A DNA stretch of 64,000 nt from Nocardioides campestrisoli (lineage in GTDB: Bacteria > Actinomycetota > Actinomycetes > Propionibacteriales > Nocardioidaceae), in NCBI RefSeq assembly GCF_013624435.2, contig NZ_CP061768.1:1880001-1944000 (forward strand), given 5' to 3'. Made by a program: the position numbers and the translations under genes. Numbering within the stretch: position 1 is the first letter of the stretch; each line of letters starts with the position of its first letter. A model generated the notes under the pieces. That model had not been told where the DNA came from. It did no database searches and saw only the letters and a list, made by a program, of their open reading frames with translations. Shown piece after piece: positions 49,783 to 57,506 of the stretch.

Positions 49783-52451
49783 GCACGCCGACCCTGTCGC
49801 CGTGGAGGTCGATCCGGACCCGGCTCGGGGTCCTGGTCGGGCTCTCGGTGCTGGTGGCGGCGCTGGTGGCCGCGTTCGGCCGCGAGAACGGCGTCCCGCC
49901 CTGGCTGAGCCTTCCGGTGACCGTGCTGCTCGCGCTGTCGGTGGCCCAGCTGCTAGCGGCCGGGATGCTGGCGCCGCTGCGTGAGATGACCGTGGCGGCC
50001 CAGCGGCTGGCCCAGGGCGACCACGGCATCCGGGTGGTGGCTCCCCACGGCGACGAGGTCGGTCAGCTGGCCTCGGCGTTCAACGCGATGGCCGACGACC
50101 TGGCTCGGGTGGACGCCGAACGGCGGGACCTGGTGGCCACGGTCTCCCACGAGCTGCGCACGCCCGTGGCCGCACTCCAGGCCCAGCTGGAGAACCTGGT
50201 GGACGGGGTCGTCCCCGCGGACGAGAGGCACCTCCAGGGTGCCTTGGACAGCACGGTGCGGCTCGGGGGCCTGCTGGCGGACCTGCTGGCGCTCTCCCGC
50301 CTGGAGGCCGGCGTCGTCGACCTGGACCCGGTGCCCGTCGGGCTCGCGGCCCTGGTGCACGAGTGCGCCGACCAGCTGCGTGGGTCCGGGCGCCCCGTCC
50401 GGGTGGAGGTGGACGTCCCGACCGACCTGACGGTCTGGGTCGACCCGGCACGCGTGCGGCAGCTGCTGGTGAACGTCCTGGACAACGCCGCCCGGCACTC
50501 CCCGGAAGGGGCCTCGGTGACGGTGCTCGCCGGTGCCGGTGCCGACATCGCGTCTCAGCAGGTCGCGGCGGGGGCACCGCCGGCCGAGCCGGGGTGGTGG
50601 CTGGAGGTCAGGGATCTGGGCCCGGGTGTGCCGCCGGCCGACCGGGAGCGCGTGTTCGAGCGCTTCGGCACCGATCCCGCTGGTGGCGGGACGGGACTCG
50701 GACTGGCGATCTCGCGCTGGGTGGCCAGGCTGCACGGCGGCACCCTGCGGTTCCACGAGCCGACGCAGGGGAGGGGCGCGAGGTTGCGGCTGGAGCTCCC
50801 GGCGCGTCCGCCCAGTCGTACGGCGCAGGTGCCCGAGGCCCAGCCCCCCAGCCCGTCGTCCCCCGTGACGTCAACCGTTGCCCCTACCTCGTGGCGTCCC
50901 GCTGGGTCGACGTCTGGGTCGACGTCTGGGTCGACGGGCGTGCCGGTCTCGGCCCTGGACCAGCTCTTCGGTCGCGTCTGGCCCGAGAACGCCCCCGCCG
51001 CGGACCTGCGCCCGGTGGCCGGCGCGCTCGCCGTGGGCGTCCTGGCCGGGGCCCTGATGACCTTCTCCGGGCCGGGCCTGTCGTGGGCCGTGGTGCTGAT
51101 GCTCGCCGGCGTCTGCGCCTGGCTGTCCTCGCCCGTCAGGACGAGACCGTTCACCCTGACCTGCAGCCTGCTGGCCGCCGGCCTGGTCGCGATGCTGGCC
51201 GTCCGGGCGGCGGACGGACTGGCCGTGCTGGGGGTGCTGGCCGCGGCGGGAGTGTTCCTCTCCGGGGTCACCCGAGCGCGGACGTTCCGAGGGTTCCTGC
51301 TCTCGGGGATGGCCTGGCCCGCCGCCGGCCTGCGCGGTCTGCCGTGGTTCGGCCGCACCCTGCGCCTCGTCGGCGCGCGCGGTCGCGGACCCGTCCTGGC
51401 CCGCACCGTGCTCCTCTCGCTCCTGGGCGCCGCGGTCTTCGGGCTCCTCTTCGCCAGTGCCGACCGGACCTTCGCCCGGTGGATGGACGCGCTGGTCCCG
51501 GACGCCGACTTCGACGACGCGGTCGTCCGTGGCTTCGTCACGCTGACGGTCTTCGCGATGACGCTCGCCGCGGCCTACCTCGCGCGCAACCCCGCTCGGG
51601 TCGACCCGACGAGCACCGCGGGCCCGGTCGCCAGGTCGCAGTGGGAGTGGCTCGCCCCGCTGCTCGTCGTCGACCTGGTCTTCGCGGTCTTCGTCCTGGC
51701 CCAGGCTCGCGTCGTCCTGGGGGGACACGACTACGTACGTCGTACCGCGGGGCTCAGCTACGCCGACTACGCCCACCAGGGCTTCGGCCAGCTCGTCGTG
51801 GCGACCGCGCTCACCCTGGTGGTGATCTGGGCCGCGGCCCGCCGCGTCTCCCCGCGTGCCTCCGACCGTCTGCTCTTCCGCGCCGCCGCCGGCCTGCTCG
51901 GGGTCCTGGCCCTGGCGGTCGTCGGCGCCGCCGTGTCCCGGATGGCCGTGTACCAGGACGCCTACGGCTTCACCACGCTCCGGCTGGTGGTCACCGTCTT
52001 CGAGGCCTGGCTCGGGCTGGTGGTCCTCGCGGTGCTGGTGCTCGGAGTCCTGGGCGTGGCGACCTGGGTGCCCCGACTCGCGCTGCTCACCGGTGCGTCC
52101 ACGCTGCTCGGCCTGCTGGTGCTCAACCCGGACGCCTGGGTGGCCGGACGCAACATCGACCGCTACCAGGAGAGCGGATGGCTGGACACCGACTACCTGG
52201 CACACCTGTCCGACGACGCCGTGCCGGTGCTGGTGGAGCGGCTCCCCGCCGACCTGGCGCGCTGCGTGCTCCTGTTGCACCAGGAGCGAGCGGGGTCGCC
52301 GGAGGGGGGAAGGGACGGCGGCGGGTGGCGCTGGGACCCGGCCTGGACCTGGGGCGACGATCGCGCCGAGCGCGCACTCTCCTCGCTGACGGCTGACGGG
52401 CAGCCCGATCCCGTGCGCTGTCAGTCGGTCCTGCCGGCACCAGGGCCGTGA
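49779..52451 (+). CDS. sensor histidine kinase fused to a DUF4153/DUF4173-like multi-span membrane domain
   Basis: This 890-residue protein begins as a normal kinase: two membrane helices (about 17-33, 44-63), HAMP, HisKA with His124 in VATVSHELRTPVAAL, and a HATPase domain with NVLDNAARHSPEG and GTGLGLAIS, ending near residue 350. A Pro/Ser/Thr linker with GSTSGSTSGST (about 375-386) follows, then about 490 residues with some twelve hydrophobic helices and the segment SYADYAHQGFGQLVVATALT, as in DUF4153/DUF4173 proteins, and a short soluble tail. DUF4173 genes are more usually separate neighbours of kinases. No stop separates the parts here. The membrane part may be the sensor or a client. 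Confidence 0.82.
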   Translation: MSTPTLSPWRSIRTRLGVLVGLSVLVAALVAAFGRENGVPPWLSLPVTVLLALSVAQLLAAGMLAPLREMTVAAQRLAQGDHGIRVVAPHGDEVGQLASAFNAMADDLARVDAERRDLVATVSHELRTPVAALQAQLENLVDGVVPADERHLQGALDSTVRLGGLLADLLALSRLEAGVVDLDPVPVGLAALVHECADQLRGSGRPVRVEVDVPTDLTVWVDPARVRQLLVNVLDNAARHSPEGASVTVLAGAGADIASQQVAAGAPPAEPGWWLEVRDLGPGVPPADRERVFERFGTDPAGGGTGLGLAISRWVARLHGGTLRFHEPTQGRGARLRLELPARPPSRTAQVPEAQPPSPSSPVTSTVAPTSWRPAGSTSGSTSGSTGVPVSALDQLFGRVWPENAPAADLRPVAGALAVGVLAGALMTFSGPGLSWAVVLMLAGVCAWLSSPVRTRPFTLTCSLLAAGLVAMLAVRAADGLAVLGVLAAAGVFLSGVTRARTFRGFLLSGMAWPAAGLRGLPWFGRTLRLVGARGRGPVLARTVLLSLLGAAVFGLLFASADRTFARWMDALVPDADFDDAVVRGFVTLTVFAMTLAAAYLARNPARVDPTSTAGPVARSQWEWLAPLLVVDLVFAVFVLAQARVVLGGHDYVRRTAGLSYADYAHQGFGQLVVATALTLVVIWAAARRVSPRASDRLLFRAAAGLLGVLALAVVGAAVSRMAVYQDAYGFTTLRLVVTVFEAWLGLVVLAVLVLGVLGVATWVPRLALLTGASTLLGLLVLNPDAWVAGRNIDRYQESGWLDTDYLAHLSDDAVPVLVERLPADLARCVLLLHQERAGSPEGGRDGGGWRWDPAWTWGDDRAERALSSLTADGQPDPVRCQSVLPAPGP
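50902..50937 (+). repeat. 12-bp tandem repeat, three copies, in the kinase linker
   Basis: CTGGGTCGACGT is repeated at 50902, 50914 and 50926 (the last copy ends GG). Each unit contains a SalI-like GTCGAC and encodes GSTS. It lengthens the linker between the kinase and the membrane domain without shifting the frame, so its copy number could vary. Confidence 0.9.
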
Positions 52452-52527
52452 CAACTGCATCCGAGCGCTGCGGCGTGGTGCCGGGTGCGGGCCGGGGAGC
52501 GGCCGAGAGGCCCGGCGCTCCTGAACG

Positions 52528-52547
52528 GCTGTCGTAGGATCGACAGC
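52528..52547. promoter_or_regulatory. inverted repeat flanking a -10-like hexamer upstream of pheS
   Basis: GCTGTCG-TAGGAT-CGACAGC is a perfect 7-bp inverted repeat whose centre is the -10-like TAGGAT. It lies in the 261-bp gap between the kinase fusion and pheS. A regulator bound here would cover the promoter. The rest of the gap holds no recognisable gene or T-box. Confidence 0.4.
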
Positions 52548-52672
52548 AGGGCATGCAGCCGCCGACCCGGGCGTCCGGAGCTCGTCGCGGTTCCCGACCC
52601 GGTCGGCACCGCCGGGTCGTGGCGCACGGTCGCTCGACCGGTCCGGGGAGCAGCCCTCCCGTAGCCCACCCC

Positions 52673-52678
52673 TAGACT
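52673..52678 (+). promoter_or_regulatory. -10 box of the pheST promoter
   Basis: TAGACT lies 34 bp before the pheS ATG, leaving a leader of about 28 nt with AAAGGGAG as ribosome binding site. No leader peptide rich in Phe or T-box is visible. Confidence 0.45.
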
Positions 52679-52712
52679 CTGCGGCGTCCCGATCGCCGCT
52701 GGAAAGGGAGCC

Positions 52713-53810
52713 ATGTCCGGCCCCAACACCGACTACGACCCTGTCGAGGTCACCCCGCTCAAGGCCGACCAGGTCGAGGCGATGCGCGAGGCCGCCCTGG
52801 CCGCGATCGCCGCCGCCGGCGACCTCGACGCCCTCAAGCAGGCCAGGCTCGAGCACGCGGGCGACCGCTCGCCGTTGGCCCTGGCCAACCGCGAGATCGG
52901 CGCTCTGCCGCCGCAGGCGCGCAAGGAGGCCGGGCAGCGGGTGGGGCAGGCCAGGGGAGCGGTCGCGAAGGCCCTCGCGGCTCGTGAGGCGGTCCTGGAG
53001 GCCGAGCACGAGGAGCAGATGCTCGTCACCGAGACGGTCGACGTCACGTTGCCGACGGACCGCCGACGTCGGGGTTCGCGGCACCCGCTGACCATGCAGT
53101 CCGAGCTGATCGCCGACATCTTCGTGGCGATGGGCTGGGAGATCGCCGAAGGTCCGCTGGTGGAGGCCGAGTGGCTCAACTTCGACGCCCTCAACCTGGG
53201 CCCCGACCACCCGGCCCGCACGATGCAGGACACCTTCTGGGCGAGCCCGGCCGACCACCACGTGGTGCTGCGCACCCAGACGTCGCCGGTGCAGGCGCGC
53301 ACGATGCTGACCCGCAAGCCGCCGATCTACGTGGCCTGCCCGGGGCGCGTGTTCCGCACCGACGAGTACGACGCCACCCACAGCCCGATGTTCCACCAGG
53401 TCGAGGGCCTCGTGGTGGACGAGGGCATCTCCATGGCACACCTCAAGGGCACCCTGGACCACTTCGCCGCGCGGCTCTTCGGTGAGGGGATCGGCACCCG
53501 GTTCCGGCCGTCGTACTTCCCGTTCACCGAGCCCTCCGCGGAGGTCGACCTGCGGTGCTTCGTGTGCCGCGGGGAGAACGCCCAGGAGTGCCGCACCTGC
53601 CGGGGCGAGGGCTGGATCGAGTGGGGCGGCTGCGGCGTGGTGAACCCGCGCGTGCTCGTGGCCTGCGGGGTCGACCCGGAGGTCTACTCCGGCTTCGCGT
53701 TCGGCATGGGCATCGACCGGTCGTTCATGTTCCGCCACGGGCTGGAGGACCTGCGCCCGCTCTTCGAGGGTGACGTGCGCTTCAGCTCCGCCTTCGGCAC
53801 CGAGATCTGA
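52713..53810 (+). CDS. pheS: phenylalanyl-tRNA synthetase alpha subunit
   Basis: This 365-residue catalytic subunit has an N-terminal coiled-coil tRNA-binding arm (residues about 15-95), then the class II core: HPLTMQSELIADIFVAMGWE, FDALNLGPDHPARTMQDTFW (motif 1/2 area), PGRVFRTDEYDATHSPMFHQVEGL and FAFGMGIDRSFMFRHG (motif 3). It pairs with pheT 12 nt downstream. Confidence 0.97.
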   Translation: MSGPNTDYDPVEVTPLKADQVEAMREAALAAIAAAGDLDALKQARLEHAGDRSPLALANREIGALPPQARKEAGQRVGQARGAVAKALAAREAVLEAEHEEQMLVTETVDVTLPTDRRRRGSRHPLTMQSELIADIFVAMGWEIAEGPLVEAEWLNFDALNLGPDHPARTMQDTFWASPADHHVVLRTQTSPVQARTMLTRKPPIYVACPGRVFRTDEYDATHSPMFHQVEGLVVDEGISMAHLKGTLDHFAARLFGEGIGTRFRPSYFPFTEPSAEVDLRCFVCRGENAQECRTCRGEGWIEWGGCGVVNPRVLVACGVDPEVYSGFAFGMGIDRSFMFRHGLEDLRPLFEGDVRFSSAFGTEI

Positions 53811-53822
53811 GGAGAAGACACG

Positions 53823-56303
53823 ATGAAGGCCCCGATCTCATGGATCAAGGAGTACGTCTCGGTCCCGGCGGACGTCTCGACCGAGGAGCTCACCCACCGG
53901 CTCACCCTCACCGGCCTGAAGCTGGAGGCGATCGACAGCCCCGGCGCGCAGATCACCGGTCCGCTGGTGGTCGGTCGGGTGCTCACCATGGAGCCCGAGC
54001 CGCAGAAGAACGGCAAGACGATCAACTGGTGCACCGTCGACGTGGGCGAGGCCAACGGCACCGGTGAGCCCCAGGGCATCGTCTGCGGGGCGCACAACTT
54101 CGCCCCGGGCGACCTGGTGGTCGTGATCCTGCCCGGTGGTGTGCTGCCCGGGAACTTCGCCATCTCCGCGCGCAAGACCTACGGACACCTGTCGGCCGGG
54201 ATGATCTGCTCGGCCCGAGAGCTCGGGCTGGGGGAGGAGCACGACGGCATCATCGTGCTCCCCGCCGACGCCGGCGAGCCAGGCCAGGACGTACGCCCCG
54301 TGCTCGGCCTCGACGAGGAGGTCGTCGAGCTCGAGGTCAACCCGGACCGGGCCTACGCCCTCTCCCTGCGGGGGATCGCGCGCGAGGTCCTCGTCTCCGT
54401 CGACGGCGCCTCGGACTTCCGCGACCCCGCGCTGCGGGACACCCCGCCGGCCAACGACGCGGGCTACCCCGTCGTGCTCGAGGACCGTGCGGGCTGCCCG
54501 GTCTTCGTCGCCCGCAAGGTGACCGGGTTCGACCCCGCCGCTGCCACGCCCACCTGGATGGTGGACCGGCTGACGGCCGCCGGGATGCGCTCGGTCTCGC
54601 TGGCCGTCGACATCACCAACTACGTCATGCTCGAGACCGGTCGACCGATCCACGGCTACGACGCGGACAAGCTCCAGGGACCGGTCGTGGTCCGTCGCGC
54701 GACCCCGGGGGAGACGCTGCGCACGCTCGACGGCGTGCAGCGCACCCTGGACCCGGAGGACCTGGTCGTCACCGACGACTCCGGCATCATCGGCCTGGGT
54801 GGCGTGATGGGCGGCGAGACCACCGAGATCTCGGAGAGCACCACCTCGATCCTGGTCGAGTCGGCCCACTGGGACGCCGTGTCGATGTTCCGCACCGGCA
54901 AGCGGCACCGCATCACCTCCGAGGCCGGCAAGCGCAACGAGCGCGGGGTCGACCCGACGATCTGCGAGGCGGCGGCCGACCGGGTCGTGGAGCTGCTCGT
55001 CGAGCTCGGCGGGGCGAGCGCCGACCCTGGCGTCACCGTCGTCGGTGAGCCCCCGGCCATGCCCGTCATCACCGTGGCGGCGGACCGGGCGGCCAAGGTG
55101 TCGGGCATGGAGATCTCCGAGGAGACCGTGGTCGAGACGCTGCGAGCCGTCGGCTGCGAGGTCTCCGGGTCCGGGACCCTCACCGTGGTGCCGCCCCCGT
55201 GGCGGCCCGACCTGGTCGATCCTCAGGACACCACCGAGGAGGTCATCCGCCTGGTCGGCTACGACCGGGTCCCGTCGGTGCTGCCGACGCCGCCGGCGGG
55301 CCGCGGGCTGACCCGTGCCCAGCAGCTGCGCCGCCGGTTCTCCCGCGCCGCCGCGGCCGAGGGCTTCGTGGAGGTGGTGACCTTCCCGTTCGTCGGCGAG
55401 ACCGACTTCGACGCGCTCGGCCTTCCCGCCGACGACGAGCGCCGCCGGGCGCTGGTGCTGGAGAACCCGCTCAGCAACGAGGCCCCGATGATGACCACCA
55501 CGCTGCTGCCGGGGCTGCTCAAGGCCGCCGGACGCAACGTGGGGCTGGGAGCCTCGTCCTTCGGGATCTACGAGACCACCACGATCACGGTGCCCACCGG
55601 TGGGGCCGCTCCGATCCTCGGGGTCGACCGCCGGCCGACCGCCGAGGAGCTGGCCGCGCTGGACGAGGCGTTGCCCGCCCAGCCCCAGCACCTCGGGCTG
55701 GTCGCCGTCGGGGACGCCGAGACCGGCGGCTGGTGGGGCACCGGACGCCCCGTCGACTGGGCCGATGCGGTGGACGCCGTCCGGGCGCTCGCCGACTCCG
55801 TGGGTCTGAGGGTCACCGCCCGTGCCGTGGAGGTGGCGCCGTGGCACCCCGGGCGCTGCGCCGAGCTCGCGGTCGACGACCAGGTGATCGGGCATGCGGG
55901 CGAGCTGCACCCGAAGGTCTGTGCCGCGTACGGCCTGCCCCGGGGGACCGTGGCGGCGGAGGTCGACCTCGACCGCCTGGCCGAGCACGCCGTCCACCTG
56001 CGGACCGCCCCGGTCTTCTCCACCTACCCGCTGGCCAAGGAGGACGTCGCGCTGGTCGTGGACGCGTCCGTGCCGACCGCGGACGTGGAGGCGGCACTGC
56101 GCGAGGGCGCCGGCGAGCTGCTGGAGTCGATCAGGCTCTTCGACGTCTACACCGGTGACCCGGTGGAGGCCGGACGCCGTTCGCTGGCGTTCGCGCTCCG
56201 CTTCCGGGCGCCCGACCGTACGCTCAAGGAGGGTGAGTCGGCCCGGGCCCGGGACGCCGCGGTGGCGAAGGCCGCGGAGCTGACGGGGGCGGTGCAGCGC
56301 TGA
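53823..56303 (+). CDS. pheT: phenylalanyl-tRNA synthetase beta subunit
   Basis: This 826-residue subunit starts MKAPISWIKEYV, then has the tRNA-binding OB domain (about 40-150), the B3/4 editing domain (from about 210, with SVSLAVDITNYVMLETGRPIHGYD), the B5 domain and a C-terminal anticodon-binding FDX-ACB domain ending GESARARDAAVAKAAELTGAV. AGGAG precedes the start. Complete and typical. Confidence 0.97.
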   Translation: MKAPISWIKEYVSVPADVSTEELTHRLTLTGLKLEAIDSPGAQITGPLVVGRVLTMEPEPQKNGKTINWCTVDVGEANGTGEPQGIVCGAHNFAPGDLVVVILPGGVLPGNFAISARKTYGHLSAGMICSARELGLGEEHDGIIVLPADAGEPGQDVRPVLGLDEEVVELEVNPDRAYALSLRGIAREVLVSVDGASDFRDPALRDTPPANDAGYPVVLEDRAGCPVFVARKVTGFDPAAATPTWMVDRLTAAGMRSVSLAVDITNYVMLETGRPIHGYDADKLQGPVVVRRATPGETLRTLDGVQRTLDPEDLVVTDDSGIIGLGGVMGGETTEISESTTSILVESAHWDAVSMFRTGKRHRITSEAGKRNERGVDPTICEAAADRVVELLVELGGASADPGVTVVGEPPAMPVITVAADRAAKVSGMEISEETVVETLRAVGCEVSGSGTLTVVPPPWRPDLVDPQDTTEEVIRLVGYDRVPSVLPTPPAGRGLTRAQQLRRRFSRAAAAEGFVEVVTFPFVGETDFDALGLPADDERRRALVLENPLSNEAPMMTTTLLPGLLKAAGRNVGLGASSFGIYETTTITVPTGGAAPILGVDRRPTAEELAALDEALPAQPQHLGLVAVGDAETGGWWGTGRPVDWADAVDAVRALADSVGLRVTARAVEVAPWHPGRCAELAVDDQVIGHAGELHPKVCAAYGLPRGTVAAEVDLDRLAEHAVHLRTAPVFSTYPLAKEDVALVVDASVPTADVEAALREGAGELLESIRLFDVYTGDPVEAGRRSLAFALRFRAPDRTLKEGESARARDAAVAKAAELTGAVQR

Positions 56304-56421
56304 GGAGGACGGGACAGCGCTGAAGGGCGCGGTGCACGACAGGGCTGCCCACCTGGGACTGGGCGGTGCGCCCATGGCGAGGAGGGTCGCACGTTCCTAG
56401 CGTGAGGGGTGTCACATCGGC

Positions 56422-56444
56422 GGGACGGCCACCCAGGCCGTCCC
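56422..56444 (+). promoter_or_regulatory. strong hairpin in the 5' leader of the cutinase gene
   Basis: GGGACGGCC-ACCCA-GGCCGTCCC is a perfect 9-bp stem with a 5-nt loop that ends 19 nt before the ATG, just upstream of the CGGAG ribosome binding site. A TAGCGT at 56398-56403 could be the -10 box, placing the hairpin near the mRNA 5' end. Confidence 0.5.
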
Positions 56445-56463
56445 CACATCTCTCGGAGTTCCC

Positions 56464-57348
56464 ATGAGGCAGCCCAGACGCACCATGCTCAGCACCGCCC
56501 TGTCCCTCGTCGCCGGCTTCGCCCTGCTCGTCGCCCCGGCCGGCCCCGCCGGGGCCGCGAGTCCTTACGAGCGCGGCCCAGACCCCTCACAGTCCAGCAT
56601 CGAGGCGCGGCGCGGTCCCTTCGCCGTCTCCTCGACCTCGGTCTCGGACCTGTCGACGCCGGGCTTCGGCTCCGCGACGATCAACTACCCGACCTCCACC
56701 AGCCAGGGCACGTACGGCGTGGTGGCCATTTCTCCGGGCTACACGGCCTCGGAGTCGACCATCGCCTGGCTCGGGCCGAGGCTCGCCTCGCAGGGCTTCG
56801 TCGTGATCACCTTCAACACCCAGAGCCGGCTCGACCAGCCGGGGGCGCGGGGCGACCAGCTGCTCGCGGCGCTCGACTACGTGGTGCGCAGCAGCAGCGC
56901 CACCGTCCGGCAGCGGGTCGACCCCAACCGGCTGGCGGTGATCGGGCACTCGATGGGCGGCGGCGGCACCCTGGAGGCGGCCAAGGACCGGCCCTCGTTG
57001 AAGGCGACCGTCGGGCTGACCCCGTGGAACCTGGACAAGACCTGGCCGGAGATCAGGACGCCCAGCCTGGTCATCGGGGCGGAGAACGACTCCGTCGCCC
57101 CGGTCTCCTCGCACTCCATCCCGTTCTACGGCTCCATCCCGTCGAGCACCGCGAAGGCGTACCTGGAGCTCAACAACGCCAGCCACTTCGCGCCGAACTC
57201 CGAGAACACCACCATCGCAGCCAACACGATCAGCTGGCTGAAGCTCTACGTGGACGAGGACGCCCGGTACCGGCAGTTCATCTGCCCCGGCCCGCGGCCC
57301 TCGACCACGGGTGAGGTGTCGGACTACCGCAACACCTGCGCCTCCTGA
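56464..57348 (+). CDS. secreted cutinase, polyester (PET) hydrolase-like alpha/beta hydrolase
   Basis: This 294-residue protein has a signal peptide (cut near AGAAS, residue 32) and then follows Thermobifida-type cutinases from end to end: SPYERGPDPS, AISPGYTASESTIAWLG, VITFNTQSRLDQP, LAVIGHSMGGGGTL, LTPWNLDKTWPE and NNASHFAPN. The triad is Ser163, Asp209 and His241. Tyr93 and Trp188 match the aromatic clamp of PET-degrading enzymes and Met164 the oxyanion position. Cys274 and Cys292 fit the C-terminal disulfide. The natural substrate is probably a plant polyester such as cutin. It is a single-gene unit ended by a hairpin. Confidence 0.9.
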   Translation: MRQPRRTMLSTALSLVAGFALLVAPAGPAGAASPYERGPDPSQSSIEARRGPFAVSSTSVSDLSTPGFGSATINYPTSTSQGTYGVVAISPGYTASESTIAWLGPRLASQGFVVITFNTQSRLDQPGARGDQLLAALDYVVRSSSATVRQRVDPNRLAVIGHSMGGGGTLEAAKDRPSLKATVGLTPWNLDKTWPEIRTPSLVIGAENDSVAPVSSHSIPFYGSIPSSTAKAYLELNNASHFAPNSENTTIAANTISWLKLYVDEDARYRQFICPGPRPSTTGEVSDYRNTCAS

Positions 57349-57363
57349 CGGTGGCGCGCTGAA

Positions 57364-57401
57364 CGGCTGGGCCGGCCCAACCTCCCGGGTCGGCCCAGCC
57401 G
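57364..57401 (+). terminator. hairpin terminator after the cutinase gene
   Basis: CGGCTGGGCCG (57364-57374) and CGGCCCAGCCG (57391-57401) form a perfect 11-bp stem 15 nt after the stop, with a 16-nt loop that can pair internally. No T-run follows. Confidence 0.6.
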
Positions 57402-57506
57402 TCGGGACGACGGCGTGCGACTGCGGCGCGGAGGCCAGTTCCGTCCTGCGGCCCGGAGTTCTGGGATTCTCCTGTCCCTGACGAGGGCCTCCGGCACCAT
57501 CGGCGC

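Noticed and set aside
52553..52675. 40-codon ORF upstream of pheS
   Set aside because: It has random high-GC composition (Arg/Pro/Gly), no ribosome binding site and poor spacing from the -10-like box.
52452..52712. T-box or Phe attenuator before pheS
   Set aside because: No T-box sequence, no terminator/antiterminator pair and no run of Phe codons are visible.
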